A stretch of DNA of 64,000 nt from Sweltsa coloradensis. Lineage: Eukaryota > Arthropoda > Insecta > Plecoptera > Chloroperlidae. Where the stretch lies: NCBI GenBank assembly GCA_024449915.1, contig JAMZAV010000111.1, positions 992,001 through 1,056,000 on the forward strand, given 5' to 3'. Within the stretch, counting starts at the first letter, position 1. Every line of letters starts with the position of its first letter. The translations under genes were made by a program, and so were the position numbers. Below, in pieces: positions 10,978 to 22,050 of this stretch. The notes under the pieces are model-generated. The model did not search any database. It saw nothing but the letters and a program-made list of their open reading frames with translations, and had not been told where the DNA came from.

Positions 10978-12178
10978 CCCCCCCCCCCCAACTTTCAAGT
11001 CGTTCCTACGCACCTGCTTTCAACAGATGGTTAGAAGGATGTGGAATAATAATCAAAATCAGGTTAGTCAACTGCTAAATGGCTTAATGCCAACAAATAC
11101 AACCTGGCTAATAGGCCTGTTATTTTTCTCTAGGGCCCGGGTCTCCTAGTAGATGCTTATTTATATTCCAAATGGGTAGACTTAGGAGACTTTATGCGTG
11201 ACAATCTTACTAAAATTTATTAAAATTGCCTTAGGCAACGCCTAGGCTACGGTCCACTCCACACTGTAATGCTGTATCTAGGGCCTACATCGTCTATTTA
11301 GCCAATTGCTAATGTTTTGAATTAATGTTATTTATAAATCCTTTAAATAAGTATTATTATTCCACATAGGTACCTTGTATTGATCTATATAATAAGATTA
11401 TAATAGAAAGTCTGAATATAAAGCACCTGAGATGATATTTTAATCCTATCTGACAACAAAAACAAAACAGAGCTCTTGAGGGCGGTAACTAGCGCTAGTA
11501 TGCTCATGTGGCAAAAAAATGCGAATGACTGATCACGATCAAAACCTGTTGCGTGAACACATAGATATTAAACACCTTTAGTAGGCTAGATCCGCAGTCT
11601 CCAATACGTCCGCACAGACGCGAGCGTAGCAAATTGAAGCGCCAATTTTGCCATATTCAAGATGGCGATTTGGCGTTTTAATTTATGCTTTTTTAATGCA
11701 ATAAAGTATTTTTCTGGATTGTTTGATATGGTTTATCTTGTGTAACATAGGAATGCACAAACAGAAACAATTAAGAAGTCATTGCATAGGGAATTTAGTA
11801 ATCATTTGGTGTTAATGTCTAATATGCTCACCTGTCAACCTGACGGCCACCTTGAGAACTATTTGGGCTCCCATATACTTTAACATGCAAAATGCCATAT
11901 TCAAAATGGCTTCAAATTGTCACGGAAGTGGATTAATGACTGCGGATCTAGCTACTATAGGTGTTCAATATCTATGCGTGAACAGGCAGGAAACGAGGAG
12001 TCACGAGTAGCATCTAGGAGGCAGTGGGTAAAAGAATCCCTAGCGATTAGAGGGATATTGTTCAGAGGCTGGCCTTCATTAACACGCTATAAATCTTATC
12101 TGCCCGTCTACCAGTGCAGCCCACTCCAACTACCACCACCCCTTCCCACCCCCAGTCTTGGGGAGAAGCGCACTACTT
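10978..12178. other. Intron sequence; right arm of the wide inverted repeat at 11451-11524
   Basis: The part 12030-12140 (GGCTGGCCTT...GTCTACCAGTGCAG) matches 30620-30710 and 44800-44890, ancestral intron shared by all three units. No gene is recognised. Confidence 0.45.
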
Positions 12179-12260
12179 GTAGCATGCTACGTTTTACCTG
12201 TCGCGGAACCGGTAGCGCGCTACTTTATTTACGGAGCATATTGGAGCGGTAGCATGCTAC
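12179..12260. repeat. Three 12-bp palindromes GTAGCNNGCTAC
   Basis: GTAGCATGCTAC at 12179-12190 and 12249-12260, and GTAGCGCGCTAC at 12212-12223. Each is a perfect palindrome. They are not seen in the matching intron parts of units 2 and 3. Confidence 0.5.
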
Positions 12261-12759
12261 AATGTTTGTATCATTAGGAAGCGTGATATTTGCGCTATGT
12301 TCAATTCCAGGACCACTTATACGTAAAGTCAAAAGCTGGCGCCTTGGAGTCTTCATGTTTATCGTCTTGTGCTCGCCGTGTAGCCCTGTTATCTCGTCTC
12401 ACTTGCACACACTTCGTTTACTCTCCTCGCTCGCTCCCCGAGAGAGCGAGCATCTCTCTCCATGTCGTCGGAAGGATGATCAGTGTAGGAGCGATCTGTC
12501 TGTTGGGAGTTTGTAGGTTTGAGTTTTTTTTTTATGCTGTGTTTATGAACTCATATGGTTCATCTGACTTGAATGCTATTTCAGGGTCATAAACACTTCA
12601 CAAAACGCAGGCAAGGAGGTATGAATGACAAATCAATCATTAACATATTTTCAGAATGAAGTCCTTAAATGTAGTGGAGTGATAACAAAAGTTAAAGGGG
12701 TATTCACCCGCTAACTCTAAAAATAGATTTCATACGTAGGTTAACTAGTTAACAATTAA

Positions 12760-13190
12760 CAGAAACATTAGGCGTATGGTTCCACTATGACCCAAAAAAT
12801 AATTGTCAAACTTAGTATTTTTCAAGCTAGGTCCCATCAGCAAAAATCTCCCGTAAAAAATAACATAGGAGCGATCTTTATGCAAAGTGACCTTGGAGGA
12901 TTTTGTTCCAAAAAAATATTGGCCATTATTGACGTACTCGTTAGGCATTTCTGTAAATCCCTTATTTCAATTTACAGAAACATTAGGCTTATGGTTCAAC
13001 CATGACCCCAAAAAATAATTGTCAAACTTAGTATTTTTCAAGCTAGGTCCCATCGGCAAAAATCTCCTGTAAAAAATAACATAGGAGCGATCTTTATGCA
13101 CCGTGACCTTGGAGGATTTTGTTCCAAAAAAATATTGGCCATTATTGACGTACTCGTTAGGCATTTCTGTAAATCCCTTATTTTTTGTTT
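12760..13190 (+). repeat. Tandem duplication, two ~215-bp units
   Basis: Units 12760-12974 and 12975-13190 are nearly identical, differing at a handful of bases (for example CATCAG versus CATCGG). Each keeps a minus-strand open stretch of about 55 codons, but it has no recognisable motif and I do not call it a gene. Confidence 0.85.
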
Positions 13191-13765
13191 TGTAATTTGG
13201 GCAAGTGGTTCGGTCAAAATATGCTTAATACCAAGAAGGGGTGTGATTTTAGAATGCATATTTTGCGTGTTTGAGGGTATATTTGTACACAGTTTCAAGA
13301 CACCATGTTATAAAGGGTATAATGTAGATTGTTGACAGAGCATAGTACCTATGCAATAGTATCTAGGCCTATGTAGAACAAAAAAGAAGCAGGTTAAAGC
13401 CGATTTAAGAAATTTCCCAAAACGCCAACTTTTGCAAATTTCTGGATTAAAAAAATTGTGTTAAAATCACTGTTTACAAGATATAATTTTTTAAACCGTC
13501 ATTTTAGTGCGATAGAGTATGTGGAAAAAAATTTTGGGGGTATTAGCCCCTTTAAAGGAACATTCCCTATTCACACGCTTTTGCCTATTTCTCTATGTAG
13601 TCAAACTCTTGTCACATGTTATTGAAGATTTGTATTTTTATAGCATTAAGTTACCTACATACACCCTACTAAAGATTATTCTCTATAGGCCTAGGAAGAA
13701 CATTCAACGTGGGATTTCAGCCCCGTCATTGTGTTAAAAGTTAAAACTAGTCTTTCTATTTCAGA
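13191..13765. other. 3' end of intron 1 up to the splice acceptor
   Basis: Ends CTATTTCAG|A directly before the ATG. A similar AACATTCAACRT...TTTCAG stretch precedes genes 2 and 3. No separate gene. Confidence 0.5.
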
Positions 13766-15694
13766 ATGGCTGAGGAAGATCAGCAGACAGACCTAATAGC
13801 AGAGCCCGGAATCCTGGCTATGGGCAAAGGCCTACCTGTAGGCCCAAGCATACAGTCCTACTTCTCAGAGGAGACCATCAAGCAGGTGGCTTGCGGCCCT
13901 AGCCACTCTACTGTAGTTTGTGACTCGGGGAAAGTGTTCACCTTCGGACAGACGGAGCTACGAACTGACACAGTCACTGCACCAAAGCTGGTAGCCACAC
14001 TCGCTGCCATAAGAGTAACACAGGTGGCTTGTGGATATCAGTACCGGTACACCATGTTCCTCACTGATGAGGGGCAGCTTTATTCGTGTGGGAAGAATTA
14101 CTTTGGTGAGCTGGGCCTCGGACACACCAAGGATATCCCCTCCCCAGTCCTAGTGACCGGACTGCCTCGGATCAAGAAGGTGGCTGCTGGGAATTGGTAT
14201 GCAGTGGCTCTTGCTAACAGCGGTGAGGTGTGGGTGACTGGGTGCAATGGAGATGGACAACTAGGACTTGGTCACACAAACAACAAAACCTCTTTCACCC
14301 TTGTGCCTAATCTTGCAGAGGATATAATTGACGTATCATGTGGTGAGTACCACACAGCTCTTCTCTCCAAGACTCAGGGTGTCTTAATGGCAGGGAGTAA
14401 CGAATATGATCAACTAGGTTTATTAGGTACAAATCAAAGTGTATCTACCTTCAAACAGGTGTTAATGTCGTCGTCATCAGCAGTAGTGGCCGTGTCCTGT
14501 GGTCCATACCACACTGTGGCCCTCGGAGCAGATGGGACAGTCTGGGTTTGGGGAAATAATGCATGTGGACAGTTGGGCACTGGGAACAAAACTAACATAT
14601 CAACCCCCACCCAGATGACTGGTCTTGAGAACCACACCATCACACAGGTTATTGCTGGAAGAAATAATACTGCCCTCTTAACAGAACAAGGTGAAGTGTT
14701 GGTCTGTGGCAGAGGATCAGATGGTGAACTGGGTTGGGTGAAGAAAAACATTCTAGTGGCAACACTACTGCCAAAGTCACCAGGTCTTGTTGTGAAACAG
14801 ATGGCCTTTGCTGACAATTATACATTGATGTTAGTTGAACCAAAACCAAACATTTCACCACCAACTCAGTGTCGATGTGGAGGTATTTTACAGGAAGATG
14901 CGGCAAGAGGCTGCATCACTGATTGGGAGAAGAGCTTCATGCAATCTTTAGAATGTCCAGTGTGTTTAAAAATAATGTGCTCACCCATCCACCAGTGTTT
15001 AAATGGCCACAGCCTGTGTGATCTATGTCGGTCAAACGCCAACATTACAGGTTGCCCCTTGTGCAAAGAGGACTTTGGAAGAGTCAGGAACTTTGCATTG
15101 GAGAGCCAAGCTGCAGAGATCCCATTACCGTGCATCGACTGCCTACAACGCATGCCCGCATGTAAGTTAGAACAGCACGCCAAGATCTGCCCCAATCGCA
15201 AGTACAGCTGCCCGGTGGATGAGACGTGTGACTGGAGAGGCCGGCCTGATACGATGCTGGCGCACACTTCCTCTGCACACCCAGACCAGACGTGGCGCAA
15301 CCTACCTCGCTTGTTCCGCCACTCGACATCGGACAACCTCGTGCACACTGATCTTCTGGCGGCGCACGACAAAGTGTTCACTCTACACCGCAGGTTCATC
15401 CAGGCGACAGGAGAGTTCCAGGCAGTCGTTAGGTTCATCGGTCCCCCACAGGATAAGGACAAGTTCAAGTTGGAATTTTCATTTTTATCCCGTAATGAAA
15501 AAAGAATCTGCCTTAGCAACATTTGTGCCGACACGGAAAGTGTTGAAGACGCGTTTCAGTCTGCCAACAGTGTAACGATTGAGCGACAATTTGTCGACAA
15601 GTTTCTCCGACGTGGCAGCTTGGTGTGCGAAGTAACTATTGTAAGTGAGGAAACTGTAACTGCCCTTGATGACAAAATCGAGGCTTTGTATTAG
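13766..15694 (+). CDS. RCC1-propeller / RING / SIAH-type E3 ubiquitin ligase, copy 1 (intact, 642 aa)
   Basis: Probable E3 ligase. Residues ~36-358 form seven RCC1-type blades (repeated VACGxxHT..L...G.V...G...GQLGLG). A C3HC4 RING follows at 397-433 (C397, C400, C411, H415, C418, C421, C430, C433). SIAH-like finger 1 is C456-x2-C459-x11-H471-x3-C475 and finger 2 is C482-x5-C488-x11-H500-x4-H505. A Sina/TRAF-like C-terminal domain occupies ~510-630. SIAH proteins ubiquitinate bound substrates; here the propeller would add a second binding surface (inferred). The start follows a splice acceptor by one base, the same in copies 2 and 3. It is first of three head-to-tail copies. A transposon insertion supplies the TAG stop (15692-15694), so the product ends ...EALY, about two residues shorter than without it. 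The RCC1 plus RING plus SIAH combination is not one I recognise as standard. Confidence 0.9.
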   Translation: MAEEDQQTDLIAEPGILAMGKGLPVGPSIQSYFSEETIKQVACGPSHSTVVCDSGKVFTFGQTELRTDTVTAPKLVATLAAIRVTQVACGYQYRYTMFLTDEGQLYSCGKNYFGELGLGHTKDIPSPVLVTGLPRIKKVAAGNWYAVALANSGEVWVTGCNGDGQLGLGHTNNKTSFTLVPNLAEDIIDVSCGEYHTALLSKTQGVLMAGSNEYDQLGLLGTNQSVSTFKQVLMSSSSAVVAVSCGPYHTVALGADGTVWVWGNNACGQLGTGNKTNISTPTQMTGLENHTITQVIAGRNNTALLTEQGEVLVCGRGSDGELGWVKKNILVATLLPKSPGLVVKQMAFADNYTLMLVEPKPNISPPTQCRCGGILQEDAARGCITDWEKSFMQSLECPVCLKIMCSPIHQCLNGHSLCDLCRSNANITGCPLCKEDFGRVRNFALESQAAEIPLPCIDCLQRMPACKLEQHAKICPNRKYSCPVDETCDWRGRPDTMLAHTSSAHPDQTWRNLPRLFRHSTSDNLVHTDLLAAHDKVFTLHRRFIQATGEFQAVVRFIGPPQDKDKFKLEFSFLSRNEKRICLSNICADTESVEDAFQSANSVTIERQFVDKFLRRGSLVCEVTIVSEETVTALDDKIEALY

Positions 15695-16322
15695 TGATGT
15701 TAAGGTGAAAAGTTTTCAATTAAAAGTTTGAAAACTTTTCAACCAACTGGCTGGAAAGTTTCAAATTTTGAAAAGTTTTGTTAATAAGTTGGTATGAGTG
15801 TGGCTTGTTGAGACGTGATGAATAAATCACTTATGTAGGCCTACTGTAATGAATGATTATAATCAAAATTGCTTATTTGTACAGTACAACTGTATGTAGA
15901 TATAGTAATATAAAAAATGCATGACATAATGAAAGGAGTGTGGCCGTGTCAATGTCATTCGATGCAAGTTGTTATTTACGTTCATTTTTAGTAAACAACA
16001 TTTATAAATGTGGCCAATATAATAGTATGGGGATTTGGATTATTGTTTAAAATACGTTCTTTCTATCCTGCCTTATTTAATAAAGAGGCTCGTTCAAACA
16101 ACTTTATTAATACTTTACCCTTAACAAATCTTGGAAACTTACTTTACCGCACTTTTTTATTTTATTTTTGTCATTATAAAATAAATCCAGGCATTTTGAT
16201 GTAATTCATGAGCATATTTGTACGATTTGTAATAACTAGGCTAGGCATATGGCTAAGCATGTTTCTTATAATAGTGAAAGGGTATGGCCATCCAATTAGG
16301 TAAGGTACCGGTTATCATCTAC

Positions 16323-16746
16323 CACACATAACAAAAACTTGTAAAAACAAAACAGCCAAACCTTACACACTCAAAAGAAATGAGATCTAAAAAAAGGACC
16401 AAGCTCATCTACCCTTCCACATTCGCGCATTCTTAATTCATAAACGTACAGTGTCCCGTAACAACATCTTTGAAAACCTTGGCAAAATAGAATTTGCAAC
16501 TATTAATTTAAAGTTAAACCTAATAGTTCATCCAAATTCTTTTTTTCTAATTAATTTAAACGTAATGGTCATACAAATTCTATTTTGCCAAGCTTTTCAA
16601 GGATGTTGTTACGGGACACTGTATGTTTATGAATTAAGAATGCGCAAATGTGGAAGGGTAGATGAGCTTGGCCCTTTTTTAGATCTCATTTCTTTTGAGT
16701 GTGTAAGGTTTGGCGTTTTTTTTTTTACAAGTTTTTGTTATGTGTG
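16323..16746. repeat. Long hairpin: ~180-bp inverted arms
   Basis: From CACACATAACAAAAACTTG at the left to its complement ending at 16746, the arms match almost throughout. They include AGATCTCATTTCTTTTGAGT, CATCTACCCTTCCACATT.CGC and GTGTCCCGTAACAACAT. The centre (16500-16570) is only partly complementary. It sits 56 bp before the ORF1 ATG of the LINE. It is either a separate foldback MITE or part of the LINE's 5' region. Confidence 0.8.
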
Positions 16747-16802
16747 TGATCTCATTACTTTTTCAAGTTCCATTGCAAAATTATCTGTTAAAATATAAAG
16801 AG

Positions 16803-17153
16803 ATGCCAGCCTACTTGCGAACGTCTGAGACGGCCCAAGCGTCCACTTCCAAGCAGGACGCTGTACCAGCTGCTTTTTCATGGGGAGAATCAACCTACCA
16901 CCACATGACAACCCGAAGTTGTGGTATAAGGCAATTCTCCAATTATAATTATCAACAGCTAAGGGAATTAATGACAAGTGAGGGTCTTGGGCAAAAACTT
17001 CGAATTCAAAAACCATGGTCCCCCAGAGAGTTAATAGAAATTCTTACTGATCATTATCGGAAGAAGCAAAAACAGCGTCAAAAAATTATCAGATCTCCAC
17101 CTCTTCATTTAAAATCCTATAAATACAATCAATCCAAATCTAAGCATAGTTGA
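16803..17153 (+). CDS. LINE ORF1-like protein (116 aa), ending UGA-CUAG
   Basis: Starts ATGCCAGCCTACTTG and is basic, with a lysine/arginine/glutamine-rich C-terminus (KKQKQRQK) consistent with nucleic-acid binding. No CCHC finger or coiled coil is evident. The TGA at 17151-17153 is followed by CTAG, and the frame continues open into the endonuclease region with no other stop. The stop could be a readthrough signal or a mutated arginine codon. The frame is also open upstream of the chosen ATG into the hairpin, which I regard as incidental. Confidence 0.55.
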   Translation: MPAYLRTSETAQASTSKQDAVPAAFSWGESTYHHMTTRSCGIRQFSNYNYQQLRELMTSEGLGQKLRIQKPWSPRELIEILTDHYRKKQKQRQKIIRSPPLHLKSYKYNQSKSKHS

Positions 17154-20100
17154 CTAGTTGACATACCAAGCCATAATGACATTATCGTGGCTGTTAAAAA
17201 TACTAATGACAAAAAACCTCTCATTAGCCTTAACACTCCGCCTCTTCACACTTCTTCACATAAGTGGCAAGATATCACTTCACAAAACTTAAATAAAGGT
17301 GTTCAGTTTATTCCAAAAGTAAACCCTTCCGTTATTAAACAGAACTACCTACACATTATATCCCTGAATGTCAGATCGATAAAAAATAAGTGCGAAGAGG
17401 TTGAATTATTTCTTGATGAGCAGTCTCCAGATATATTCTGTATGTCGGAGCACTGGCTATCTGATATTGAGGCTACAACATTTGCCATACCATCTTACGT
17501 AAATTCTAATATCTACTGTCGTAATTCCCCATATGGCGGTGTCGCAGTCCTTTCAAAACCACACCTTAATGTTTCTCCTATTCCTGAAATACACAAATAT
17601 TGTATTGAGAAGACAATTGAGTGTACAGGCATCACTTTTATTGTATCTAATAAGAGGTTCATAATCCTTTCAGTATATAGGTCCCCATCTAGTGACGTAG
17701 CTACATTTGTATGTAAATTTGATAAACTTCTCATACGTCTCACTAAATTATATCCCAAGGCTGAGATGATAATATGTGGCGATTTTAATATTGACTTTCT
17801 GCAACCATCCAAAGAAAGAACTCTTCTTCAGGATATTATTGGTTTCTTTAATTTATCTAGCACCATTTCCACACCAACCCGCATTAGTCCCACTAGTTCA
17901 ACCCTCCTAGACAATATTTTCACTACACTTGACGGTAACTCTCTTAAAACCAAAACTATAGACCCAGGTCTTTCAGACCACCATGCTATCTCCCTTCAAC
18001 TCCTAGCTATTCCTAATGTTAAAATAACTACATTATACAAACGGAATTATTCTGATGAGAATGTATATAATTTTGTCTCCTTACTACAGGAGGAACTTTG
18101 GTCTTCATCATATACAGAGACAAATGTAGATGACTGTTTTGGTGCTTTCCACTCGCGTTACGTAGCACTGTTTAATGTTGCCTTCCCTCTCACTAAGTAC
18201 AGAATTAACAACAAACCCAAATCTAAAAAATGGGTAACGCCTGAGGTCCGTTTGTCATCGGCAGATCTGCACCATATGCACTCAGCCTGTAAACGAAACC
18301 CAAACATTCCTGAACTCAAAGCTGCTTACAATGTGAAAAAAAAGATTCACTCACGAAAAATAAAAGCCACTAAACGCCTCTTTCATAGCCAAATCATTTC
18401 AAACTCAAAGAATAAGTCTAAGACTACTTGGAGCATCATTAAAGCAGAAACCAGTTCTCTCAAACCATCTACAGACATAACTTTGTCAATTAATGGCAAA
18501 ACAATAACAAATCCTAAACAAATAGCAGATGAGTTCAATACGTTTTTTAAAGAGTCAAGTTATCTACCGCCACCAAGTTCTTCCCCAATTTCATCATGCC
18601 AGACAAATCACTCAATTTTTGTTTCACCTACAAACTCCAATTGAAGTGGAACACACTATAAAAGGTATAAGTCCTAAATACTCATGTGGGTTTGATGACA
18701 TTCCAAGTGCCATTATTGTCAAGACTGCCAAATTAATTAGCGAACCCCTCTGCCACATCATAAATATGTCTTTAGAACAAGGAACATTCCCATCTGTCTT
18801 AAAAAAGTCGATTGTTATCCCTATACACAAAAAAGGAGACATTCATATTCCAAACAATTACCGACCCATCTCATTACTTTCATCATTTTCGAAAATCTTT
18901 GAACTCATCATGCAATCCCGCATTACATCGTATTTCACTGAATTTGATATTCTTGATAACTGTCAACATGGCTTTCGTTCTAAGAGATCCACGACTACTG
19001 CTATTTTCTCATTTTTATCCTCCCTCTACTTGGCACTAGATAAGGGTGACTCTGCCATTGGCCTTTTCGTTGACCTTAGCAAAGCATTTGACACTATTGA
19101 TCATAAAATTCTTCTTGCAAAATTAGCATCTTTAGGTATTAATGGACCTGCCCTAGGTTGGATCGACTCATTTTTATCGGACCGCACACAAGTTGTCAAA
19201 ATCAAGGGAGCAACCTCTAGCGTACCAGTTCTATCTAATCCTCAAAATGTACAAAACGGCGTCCCACAAGGTTCAGTTTTAGGACCTCTTTTCTTTATAG
19301 TATACATTAATGATCTACGTCAATTTCTACATAACAACAATACTATTCCTATTTGTGTTAAAGCGTTACTCACACTTTATGCTGATGACATCAATTCTTA
19401 CTTACGTCATCCAAGGAGACTACCTTGCAATTGACCAAAGCTGCTAATTGTCAAGTTTCCCAAATGTTATCTTACAGTACAAATAATCGACTTGCTATTC
19501 AAACCAGTAAAACATTTTTCCTGAATTTCCGCACTGGTACTCGGCAAGTGCTCTCGAGTCCATTAATCCGTTTAGAGGGCCACAGTATACCAAGAGTAGT
19601 AACCACCAAAGTCCTTGGGCTGACCATAAGTGATTCGTTAGACTGGGGCCCCCATATTCAATCAATTGTTCCTCGCCTCCTGAGTGGATGTTTCATGCTC
19701 CGCAAACTGAAATTAATTGTTAACCCTCCCATACTTTCGATGGTATATCATGCGTTTATTCATTCTCTTCTTTCCTATGGCATTATTTTTTGGGGTACAT
19801 CACCTCACGCTAAACGTATTTTTATTATTCAAAAACGTGCTGTTAGGATAATTGCTGGAATATCCAGTAGGCAATCGTGCAAAGCACATTTCACAAATTT
19901 ACGTATCCTCACACTAACATGTACGCTAATTATCTCTGCAGCAACTTTTGTATATTCCAATCCTGACCATTTTCCATTAAATAATGCCCACCATTCCCAT
20001 TTTACTAGATATAATACTAACATTTTCATACCAAAATCTAGCCACACTTTCTTTGACAAAAGCCCGACTCACGTTTGTAGTACAATATTTAATAAATTAC

Positions 20101-20219
20101 CAGCTTCAATTAAATATTCCAACTCACTAACACTCTTTAAGCACAAATTGAAAGAATTCCTTATAAATAAAGCTTATTACTCATTTAGAGAATTCCTAGA
20201 TGACCATTGGACAATTTAA
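17154..20219 (+). pseudogene. LINE ORF2: endonuclease plus reverse transcriptase, with frameshifts
   Basis: Same frame as ORF1 after the TGA. The endonuclease region (about 17340-18000) shows ISLNVRSIKNK, CMSEHW, IICGDFNIDF and GLSDHHAIS. The RT region (about 18650-19420) shows VDLSKAFDTIDH, GVPQGSVLGPLFF and the catalytic LYADDI. The C-terminal part continues to 20219. Frame changes are needed near 18610-18640 and 19410-19435, so this copy cannot make one complete protein. The enzyme family nicks target DNA and copies its own RNA there. Confidence 0.88.
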
Positions 20220-20498
20220 CTTATTATTTTCACACTTCTCTCACACCACTTTTTTTTTCTCTCTTCACTTTGGATATGATTTAAAAATTGTAAAATGTAT
20301 TCATGTAATATTATCTTATTTATTATGTATAATAACAAAATGCAATTAGCATTGTTATTGATATTTTGTAGTATTTTGTAATTACCATAATCTGTATTGT
20401 ACTTATATTTTTTGTTATTATTTGTAATTTGTGTTTGTCTCATATATATGTAATGCATATATCAGTGGACTGAAATAAATAAAAAAAAAATAAATAAT

Positions 20499-21266
20499 TG
20501 GATGAGCGTAGCGAGCGAAGCCAAGATTCCATTCTACTACTACACTGGAGAAAAAAATCCGCAATGTTTTTTTTCTGTATTTTTGTCAGTCTGTTAACAC
20601 GATTCCGGCTAAATCGATATTACAATTGCGATGAAATTTTCTGGAGGCCTTCGAAATCTCTGAACTTAGAACTGCCACTTTTTTTTAGCGCAATCGAAAA
20701 ATTATTTCTCATGAAAATCGCAATTTTACGATTTTTTCGATTTTTAAAAACTTTCTTCGACTTGTAACACCTACATGCTTTATCTGATTGTAAAGAATTT
20801 TTCACAGAACCTTAATTTTTTAAATTTTTATATTCGTGTAAACGTTTAGCGCAATCAACATATATTTCTTAAGAAAATCGCAATTTTACGATTTTTTAAA
20901 ATTTTTAAGTAAAACATTTCTTCAGACTTACAACACCTACATGCTTTATATGATTGTAATGATTTTTCACAGAACCTTTGTTATGAATTCCTATATTGGT
21001 GTGAAATTTGAGCGTAATCAAAAAATAATTTCTCATGAAAATCACATTTTTTTTTATTTTTTTATTTTCTTTTTACAATTCTTCGCTTTATCCAATTGTA
21101 ATGATCTTTTTACAGAACCTTAATTTTATGAATTAATATTTTGGTTAAAGTTTGAGCGCAATCGAAAAATAATTTCTCATGAAAATAGCAATTTAACGAT
21201 TTTTTTGTTTAAAAAATTACGCTCATCTAAAAACGCGCCTGAAAAAGCGTTTGCGAAGCTTCCTAG
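20499..21266. mobile_element. TGGATGAGCG...CCTAG repeat element with ~160-bp internal tandem units
   Basis: Begins TGGATGAGCGTAGCGAGCG directly after the LINE tail and ends AGCGTTTGCGAAGCTTCCTAG. TAAT flanks both ends (20495-20498, 21267-21270). AGCGCAATC-led units start at 20687, 20848, 21011 and 21155 (periods 161, 163, 144). Relatives lie at 28098-28656 and, partly or diverged, at 44535-44790, 51160-51640 and 51752-52720. Non-coding. Confidence 0.7.
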
Positions 21267-22050
21267 TAATTTTATCAAAATCGATTAATTTCTATGGTAT
21301 TTACCAATTTACAATAGAATGTAAAAATTAAGTGGCCCAAAGACTTGCTTGTTGTAAACAGAAACAATGTAGACAATTATTGTCAAGTAACTATAGTTAC
21401 TTGTTGATTGTATGCCTGTAAAGGCTTATTTTAAAACCTTTATTTGGAAGCCTTCCAGCAAACTTTTTCAAGTTTTTCTTTCAAAGGGAATTACATCACT
21501 ATTACCTTAATGTCCATGTAAAATATGAAAGTTGTAGGCTGTAGCCCCACCCGTTTGGTCAGAATCGCTGGGCAATTGAAACTGACGAATTAGATAGTAG
21601 TAGTAGGAGGAGTAGTAGTAGCCAGTAGTTACTAACATCATTAAAGTGATTTTGATTTTTGAGCATGTTTCAAGTCATTTTTTCACCAAGAAGGAATGTT
21701 GGTACACCAACCAAATTTGGCATGTGTTGTCAGGTACCTAAATCCCCTTGATTGTGATAGTTTTCAAGTTCACATCACGTTCCATGACGGTTGGGTAACA
21801 CCTCGAAAACACCCCAACTCTGCTTTTATAAGGTGTAGCGCGCCGCGGCTTGGCTGCGGCGCCTTTACGAGCACCTAGATTGTAGAGTAGGCCTACCTAC
21901 CTAAGTTTAGTTAATAACATGTTATCAAAATTTAGAGTTGGTACAAAATAAATGCTAGGTTTAATGATTAAAACACTTGGTTTTCAAAGTTTGAAAACTT
22001 TTCAGCAAACCTTTCACGAATTTGGCTTTTCATGAAAAGTTATACCACTA
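21267..22050. other. Right part of the hAT-type insertion, no gene
   Basis: Contains a TAGTAG/AGG simple repeat near 21594-21630 and the subterminal AAAGTTTGAAAACTTTTCA motif before the right end. No open frame with recognisable content. Confidence 0.5.

Larger units (their letters stand above)
941..13764 (+). other. Predicted intron 1 of gene 1 (5'-UTR intron, ~12.8 kb)
   Basis: Bounded by GTAAGT at 941 and TTTCAG ending at 13764. The equivalent introns in units 2 and 3 are about 2.1 and 5.1 kb, and the extra length here is largely transposon insertions (listed separately). Parts of 6640-7060 and 12030-12140 match the unit-3 and unit-2/3 introns, which supports common descent. No transcript evidence is available from sequence alone. 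Confidence 0.55.
16803..20498 (+). mobile_element. Non-LTR retrotransposon (LINE), nearly full length, frame-broken
   Basis: Order: short ORF1 (16803-17153), apurinic-type endonuclease, reverse transcriptase, C-terminal region, 3' UTR and an A-rich AAATAAATAAAA tail at 20474-20498. The RT signatures resemble the Jockey/CR1 supergroup. It lies inside the hAT-type insertion of gene 1 and is itself abutted by another repeat. The 5' boundary is uncertain because of the hairpin just upstream. Confidence 0.85.
15692..22050. mobile_element. hAT-type insertion in the last codons of gene 1, with nested repeats
   Basis: A perfect 8-bp duplication CTTTGTAT lies at 15684-15691 and 22051-22058. The ends are TAGTGATGTTAAGG and, inverted, TAGTGGTATAACTT. 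Both subterminal regions share AAAGTTTGAAAACTTTTCA (near 15728 and 21989). Right of the insertion the sequence resumes as ATTGCTTGAG, matching the 3' ends of genes 2 and 3. No hAT transposase is visible. The interior holds a hairpin (16323-16746), a LINE (16803-20498) and a TGGATGAGCG-family element (20499-21266), so the original insert was roughly 1.4 kb. Confidence 0.85.

Noticed and set aside
12745..13164. Pair of similar minus-strand open frames (~65 codons each)
   Set aside because: They are the same non-coding 215-bp unit duplicated; the similarity reflects the repeat, not selection.
14866..15534. 222-codon minus-strand open frame opposite the RING/SIAH region, with shorter equivalents in copies 2 and 3
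   Set aside because: It mirrors a conserved sense coding region, is broken differently in each copy and has no recognisable domain; it is a shadow of the sense codons.
16451..16798. 115-codon open frame
   Set aside because: It lies across the centre and arm of the long hairpin and has no protein features.
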